DNA of 64,000 bases, taken from Pseudomonadota bacterium. GTDB taxonomy: Bacteria > Pseudomonadota > Alphaproteobacteria > Rhizobiales > JAKPQE01. The notes under the pieces were generated by a model, which had not been told where the DNA came from, made no database searches, and worked only from the letters and a program-made list of their open reading frames with translations. The DNA is taken from positions 1 to 64,000 of the forward strand of contig JAKPQE010000139.1 in the NCBI GenBank assembly GCA_029572955.1, written 5' to 3'. The first letter of the stretch is position 1. Every line of letters starts with the position of its first letter. The position numbers were made by a program, and so were the translations under genes. Below are positions 60,111 through 64,000 of the stretch, piece by piece.

Positions 60111-62300
60111 TCATCGCTGTCGTCGGCGTAGCACATTTCGGGCAAACCGCGCGATTCCATCGGCAAGGTCGCCGAGCGGCACGGCGAAGGGTATCCGGGC
60201 GCGCCGCTCCAGCCGCCGATAGCGCTGGCGCAGCTCCTCGAGTTCCTGCGCGGTGCGCCGGTGGAGATCGTCGCGGCTCTGCAGATAGCTCGCATGGCTG
60301 ATCGCCGCGCCGAGCCCGAAAGGCGCGCGCTCGAAATAGGGCCGCATGCCCCGCGCCCGGTTGATCGCATGGTCCGTCGTCGCCGACAGCCCGGTGCCGC
60401 TGATCCGGTACCAGAACAGTCCGCGCGGCACCATTTCCACCTTCATGCCATGGAACATCGCCATGCCGAGGATTTCGATGTCCTCCCGCGTCACGCCGTA
60501 GTCGGTGGTGAAGCCGCCGACCGCGACGAAGGCCGAGCGCTTCCAGAAGGCGTTGGTGTCGCCGAAGGACGACCGATAGATGCCGGCGCCGAGCGCGGCG
60601 CCGAGCGGCACCCAGAGGCGTCGCGGCTTCGCGGGCGGCATGTCGCCGTCGAACATCGGCGAGATGCAGGTCGCGACGTCGCAGCCGGTATGGAGCGCGA
60701 CGGCGAGGAAGGTTTCGATTTCTTCGGGGACGGCGAGGTTGTCGTCGTCCATGAACAGCAGATAGTCGCCCTTCGCGGCGGCCGCCGCGGCGTTGCGCGC
60801 CGCACTCACATAGGCGTTTTCCTGGCGCAGCAGCGTCCAGCCCCGCGCGGCGAATTCGGGCTCGAGACCCTCGAGCATCGCCAGCGCCTCCGGCGACCGG
60901 CTGCCGTCGTCGACCAGCACCACCTCGATGCGCCGATAGGTCTGCGCCCGGATCGAGGCGAGCCCCTCGGCGAGCCTTGCCGGCCGCTCGTAATGCGTGA
61001 GGCAGATCGTGACGAGCGGCCCGTCCGGCCCCGGCGGCGGCGCCCCGGCATCGTCTCCGGCGCCTGCCGCGATCGCCTCGGCGGCCCAGTCGAGCCAGCG
61101 ATCGCGCACCGCGTCCTGCCCGACGGCGCGGCGGGCCGGCCGCTGCCCCTGCGCAAGGGCACGGGAAAGCTGGCCGGCAAAGCTCGCCGGCGTCGGCTCG
61201 AACAGGCATTCGGCGCGATCCTCAGGCGCGACGAGTTCGGGGATCGCGCCGGTGTTGTTGGCAAGGAACGGGACGCCGTGGTGCAGGCACTCGACGACGG
61301 TGAAGCCGAACGTCTCGCTCTCGGACGGCATCACCGCCAGCACGCCCGGCCGCGACAGCGCGGCGAGCGCCGCGTCGCGGTCGAGATCGGTGCGAATGTC
61401 GACCGGCACGCCCCAGTTCCGCGATCGCTCGGCGAGGAAGGCGAGCGGATCGAAACCGTCCTGAACCGGCGCCCGGCCGAAGAAACGGATCGCCGGGATG
61501 CCCCGGCGCACCTCCGGGTCCAGCCGATCGAGCGCGCCGCAGAAAAGGTGCAGCCCCTTGCGCCGCTCGAGCCGGCCGAAGAACACCACCTCCGCCACCG
61601 GCCGGCGCGCGGCGGTGTCGACGTCCCGCGGCGCCCCGTCGACATGGTTCTGGATGACTACCGTGTTCGCCGCCAGCTCCCAGCCGTGCCGCACCATCCA
61701 GTCGCGCACATAGGCGCTCGGGCAGACCAGCCAGTCGGCCCGGCGGGCGCATTCGCGCTCCATGAAGTCCATCTCGACGTCGTCGACGCTCGAGGCGAAG
61801 GCGCGATTTCCCTCGCGGACCCAGGCGCCCGGCCCCTGCGCATTCACCATCACCGGCAGGTGGCGATAGGCGATGCCCTGGCGCCGCGCCGCGACGACGA
61901 AGAAGGCGAGCCCGAGCCAGTCCGCAAAGACCGCGAGATCGAACTCGCCGGCCCGCGGCTCGAGCCAATGATGGACGAGCCAGGCGCGCGCCCGGGGCGC
62001 GGCCATTTCGAGACTGGGCAGATCCTCGAGCGAGGCTTCGTTGATCGCGACGAGCCGGATGCCGAGCCCGGCATAGTGATCGCGCCAACGGGCGTAGTCG
62101 TAGGCGTCCGGACAAAGGCTGTCGACGAAGGCGACGGTGACCTCCGCCCCGGCCCTTTGCCAGAGCAGCGCCAGCGCCGTGAACTGCGTGCCGATACCGC
62201 CATTGCGGATCGGCCCGAGGATTTCCGGCGTGACGAGCAACACGCGCTTGCCGGCAAGCCCCGCATGGGGTGTCGCCGGCGCGCCCGCCGCCCCGCTCAT
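60111..62300 (-). CDS. GT4-GT2 fused glycosyltransferase
   Basis: A 729-residue bifunctional protein. A GT-B GT4 module fills residues about 18-430 (VLLVTPEILGPIRNGGIGTQ, VVFFGRLERRKGLHLFCGAL, VMPSESETFGFTVVECLHHGVPFLANNTGAIPELV). It is followed by a GT-A GT2 module at about 455-690 (TICLTHYERPARLAEGLASIRAQTY, DYLLFMDDDNLAVPEE). Two sequential sugar additions by one polypeptide are implied. The start overlaps the hot-dog gene upstream (ATGA). It belongs to the operon with KS and hot-dog genes. Confidence 0.9.
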   Translation of the reverse strand: MSGAAGAPATPHAGLAGKRVLLVTPEILGPIRNGGIGTQFTALALLWQRAGAEVTVAFVDSLCPDAYDYARWRDHYAGLGIRLVAINEASLEDLPSLEMAAPRARAWLVHHWLEPRAGEFDLAVFADWLGLAFFVVAARRQGIAYRHLPVMVNAQGPGAWVREGNRAFASSVDDVEMDFMERECARRADWLVCPSAYVRDWMVRHGWELAANTVVIQNHVDGAPRDVDTAARRPVAEVVFFGRLERRKGLHLFCGALDRLDPEVRRGIPAIRFFGRAPVQDGFDPLAFLAERSRNWGVPVDIRTDLDRDAALAALSRPGVLAVMPSESETFGFTVVECLHHGVPFLANNTGAIPELVAPEDRAECLFEPTPASFAGQLSRALAQGQRPARRAVGQDAVRDRWLDWAAEAIAAGAGDDAGAPPPGPDGPLVTICLTHYERPARLAEGLASIRAQTYRRIEVVLVDDGSRSPEALAMLEGLEPEFAARGWTLLRQENAYVSAARNAAAAAAKGDYLLFMDDDNLAVPEEIETFLAVALHTGCDVATCISPMFDGDMPPAKPRRLWVPLGAALGAGIYRSSFGDTNAFWKRSAFVAVGGFTTDYGVTREDIEILGMAMFHGMKVEMVPRGLFWYRISGTGLSATTDHAINRARGMRPYFERAPFGLGAAISHASYLQSRDDLHRRTAQELEELRQRYRRLERRARIPFAVPLGDLADGIARFARNVLRRRQR

Positions 62301-62716
62301 CGGCTCGCCCCGGGGCCTTGCGATGCGGTGCCGGCTGCCGCGCCGGCAACGGTCGCGACGCCCATCGCGACGATCCGCCCGCCGGCATGGAGCAGCACCC
62401 GGAACGAGTGTAGCTCGCCCTCGCTGCCGACCGGCCGGGCCTCGGCGACGAGTGGCAGGTCGGGAAAGACCGGCGCGGTGAAGGTCAGGTGGAGATCGAC
62501 GATGGCATCGGTCCCGAACCACTGCCGGGCCGCCGGCTCGATGAGCGCCATCGCCATCAGCCCCGGCACCGGCGTGTCGGCGAGCCCGGCCGCGGCGGCC
62601 AGCGCGGCGTCGACATGGACCGGGTTTTCGTCGCCCGAGAGTTCGAGATAGGTGGCAAGCGCCGCGCGCGACACCGGCCCGAGCGGCACCGCCGGCAGGG
62701 ACGTCGCCCCCGTCAT
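62297..62716 (-). CDS. Catalytic MaoC-type hot-dog protein (HadB-like)
   Basis: A 139-residue single hot-dog protein with the active-site pattern SGDENPVHVD (Asp and His kept), matching (R)-3-hydroxyacyl dehydratases. It overlaps its hot-dog neighbour upstream and the GT4-GT2 gene downstream by 4 bases each. The arrangement resembles the mycobacterial HadA-HadB pair, where HadB is catalytic. The acyl carrier (ACP or CoA) is not known. Confidence 0.85.
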   Translation of the reverse strand: MTGATSLPAVPLGPVSRAALATYLELSGDENPVHVDAALAAAAGLADTPVPGLMAMALIEPAARQWFGTDAIVDLHLTFTAPVFPDLPLVAEARPVGSEGELHSFRVLLHAGGRIVAMGVATVAGAAAGTASQGPGASR

Positions 62717-63114
62717 CGGGCCGCGCCCCCGGCGAGCGGCTGGATCAGCACGGTCGAGCGCGCCTCGACGATCGTGTCGCCGGCCGCGTTGCGCGCGGTG
62801 ATGTCGACGACGAGCGACGGCTTGCCGCGCATCTCGCTGCGCCGGGCGGCGACATGTACGCGATAGGCATCGCCCTGGACGAGCGGTTCGGCGAAGCGGA
62901 AGGTCTGGCCGACATGGATCGGCACCGCGCCGGCGCCGACCGCCGCCTCGAGCAGCGCCCGCGTCGCCGGCTCGAACAGCCAGAACGCCGGATAGACGAG
63001 CGGCACCGTATCGCGGGCAAGGCCGAGGATTTCGGCGAAGCGCCCGGCCCGTTCCGGCTCGACGACGGCCTCGAAATCGACCTCGCCGAGGATATCGCCT
63101 CCGGCCTCGACCAT
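62713..63114 (-). CDS. Non-catalytic-type hot-dog protein (HadA-like)
   Basis: A 133-residue hot-dog protein of the FAS1-like dehydratase N-terminal type. The pattern FAEILGLARDTVPLVYPAFWLFEPATRAL and GAVPIHVGQTFRFAEPLVQGD is present, but the NPxH catalytic motif is absent. It probably supports binding of long acyl chains as partner of the next hot-dog protein. It starts 17 bases after the ketoacyl synthase gene. Confidence 0.82.
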   Translation of the reverse strand: MVEAGGDILGEVDFEAVVEPERAGRFAEILGLARDTVPLVYPAFWLFEPATRALLEAAVGAGAVPIHVGQTFRFAEPLVQGDAYRVHVAARRSEMRGKPSLVVDITARNAAGDTIVEARSTVLIQPLAGGAAR

Positions 63115-63130
63115 CGTCCCGCCCGCCCCG

Positions 63131-64000
63131 TCAGTTGCCTGCGCGCTTCAGGGCGATCACCGCATTGATGCCGCCGAAAGCGAAGGAGTTGCTGACCGCG
63201 GCGCGGATCTCGGCCGGCCGTCCGACATTGGGAATGACGTCGAGGGCGCATTTCGGATCGGCCTCGAGCCAGTTGATGGTCGGCGGCAGGCGGCCTTCGG
63301 CCATCGCCCGCACCGTCACGATCAGTTCGAGCGCGCCCGACGCACCGAGGCAATGGCCGTGGATCGGCTTGGTCGAGCTGACCGGAACGCTGCCGGCCCG
63401 CTCGCCGAAGACGATGCGCAGCGCCTCGGTCTCGGTGGTGTCGTTGAGCACCGTGCCGGTGCCGTGGGCGCTGACATAGTCGATGTCGGCGGCATCGAGA
63501 CCGGCCTCCTCGAGCGCCAGCATCATCGCCCGCCCCGCGCTCGCCGCGTCGGGACGCAGGAGGTCGGCCGCGTCGCTCGTCGTGCCGTAGCCGGCGAATT
63601 CGGCGAGCGCCGTGCCGCCGCGCGCCGCCAGCGACGCCTCGCTTTCGAGCACCACGATGCCGGCGCCCTCGCCGATCAGCATGCCGTTGCGGCCCTTGGA
63701 GAACGGCCGGTTGACGTCGGGCGTCAGCACCCGCATCGATTCCCAGGCCCGCATCACCGCCGAGGTGACCATGGTCTCCGAGCCGCCGGTGATCGCCCGG
63801 TCGACGACGCCGCAGCGCACCAGCGAGGCGGCGATGCCCATCGCCTGATTGGCCGAGGCGCAGGCCGAGGAAACCGCAAAGCTCGGCCCGTTGGCGCCGA
63901 TCCGCATTCCGATCTGGCAGGCGGCGGCATTGGCCATCACCTTCGGCACGGTCAGCGGATTGGTTCGCCGCTTGCTGAGGGCGAAGAAATCGTGGCAGCC
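63131..64000 (-). CDS. Beta-ketoacyl synthase, FabF-like (3' part only; gene cut by window end)
   Basis: The last 290 codons of a condensing enzyme; the 5' end lies beyond 64000. The active-site Cys is in SSACASANQAMG, the His residues are in SAHGTGT and STKPIHGHCLGASGALEL, and the C-terminal SNSFAFGGINAVIAL is typical. All three catalytic residues are present. It should extend an acyl chain by two carbons using malonyl-ACP. It is the upstream-most visible gene of an operon with two hot-dog proteins and glycosyltransferases. Confidence 0.92.
   Translation of the reverse strand, partial: GCHDFFALSKRRTNPLTVPKVMANAAACQIGMRIGANGPSFAVSSACASANQAMGIAASLVRCGVVDRAITGGSETMVTSAVMRAWESMRVLTPDVNRPFSKGRNGMLIGEGAGIVVLESEASLAARGGTALAEFAGYGTTSDAADLLRPDAASAGRAMMLALEEAGLDAADIDYVSAHGTGTVLNDTTETEALRIVFGERAGSVPVSSTKPIHGHCLGASGALELIVTVRAMAEGRLPPTINWLEADPKCALDVIPNVGRPAEIRAAVSNSFAFGGINAVIALKRAGN

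Overview
The window looks like chromosomal DNA of a GC-rich alphaproteobacterium, most likely of the order Hyphomicrobiales (Rhizobiales). The evidence is a SciP (DUF1153) CtrA-inhibitor gene, a bc1 complex with separate cytochrome b and c1 genes, the run cca / DUF6111 / CoA-Nudix / DUF1285 opposite a MoxR-DUF58-DUF4159 block, and an alphaproteobacterial-type elongator tRNA-Met. The genus cannot be fixed from the sequence. Genes are dense, mostly in short operons with 4-base ATGA or GTGA overlaps. No integrase, transposase, CRISPR array or rRNA was found.

Layout. 1-6 kb: two small exported proteins, a pair of MaoC-type hydratases, pccB, two unknown genes, and three copies of a GC-rich intergenic repeat. 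5.9-11 kb: apt, tsaA and mtnP, then the petABC operon with a clear terminator. 11-17 kb: trmL, an acyltransferase, cytochrome b561, hemF and a GGDEF-EAL c-di-GMP enzyme. 17-21.5 kb: a DUF6858-like gene, a higBA toxin-antitoxin module lying between the cca gene and a second, diverged copy of the cca 3' end, then cca-DUF6111-Nudix-DUF1285. 21.7-28.5 kb: a four-gene MoxR / DUF58 / DUF4159 / von Willebrand-type envelope block.

28.5-41.8 kb: housekeeping and orphan genes, including a B12-binding radical SAM protein, pirin, Nudix, a phosphoesterase, YbaK, mtnA with a class II aldolase, a K+ channel ending in a zinc ribbon, DUF2189, an SH3-domain protein and a D-2-hydroxyacid dehydrogenase. mtnP, mtnA and the aldolase together resemble the methylthioadenosine shunt rather than the full methionine salvage cycle. 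41.9-46.9 kb: a transglutaminase-CDF metal efflux operon facing a MerR gene across a textbook 19-bp-spacer promoter, then an EamA exporter divergent from a MocR regulator, and a GcvR-like ACT protein. 47.5-53.7 kb: GNAT, sciP with a CtrA-like box, flgD-fliK, mnmA, a PmtA-like methyltransferase and tRNA-Met.

53.9-64 kb: an apparent surface-glycan or glycolipid locus. An FAD-dependent amine-oxidase/mutase-like enzyme and a GtrA membrane protein face a seven-gene leftward operon: ketoacyl synthase (cut by the window end), two small hot-dog proteins arranged like HadA/HadB, a fused GT4-GT2 glycosyltransferase, a GT2, a HAD-containing protein, and a multi-spanning membrane protein. This mix of fatty-acyl elongation and glycosyl-transfer genes is the best candidate for an undescribed system here. 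The TA module between the cca duplication is the best structural oddity.
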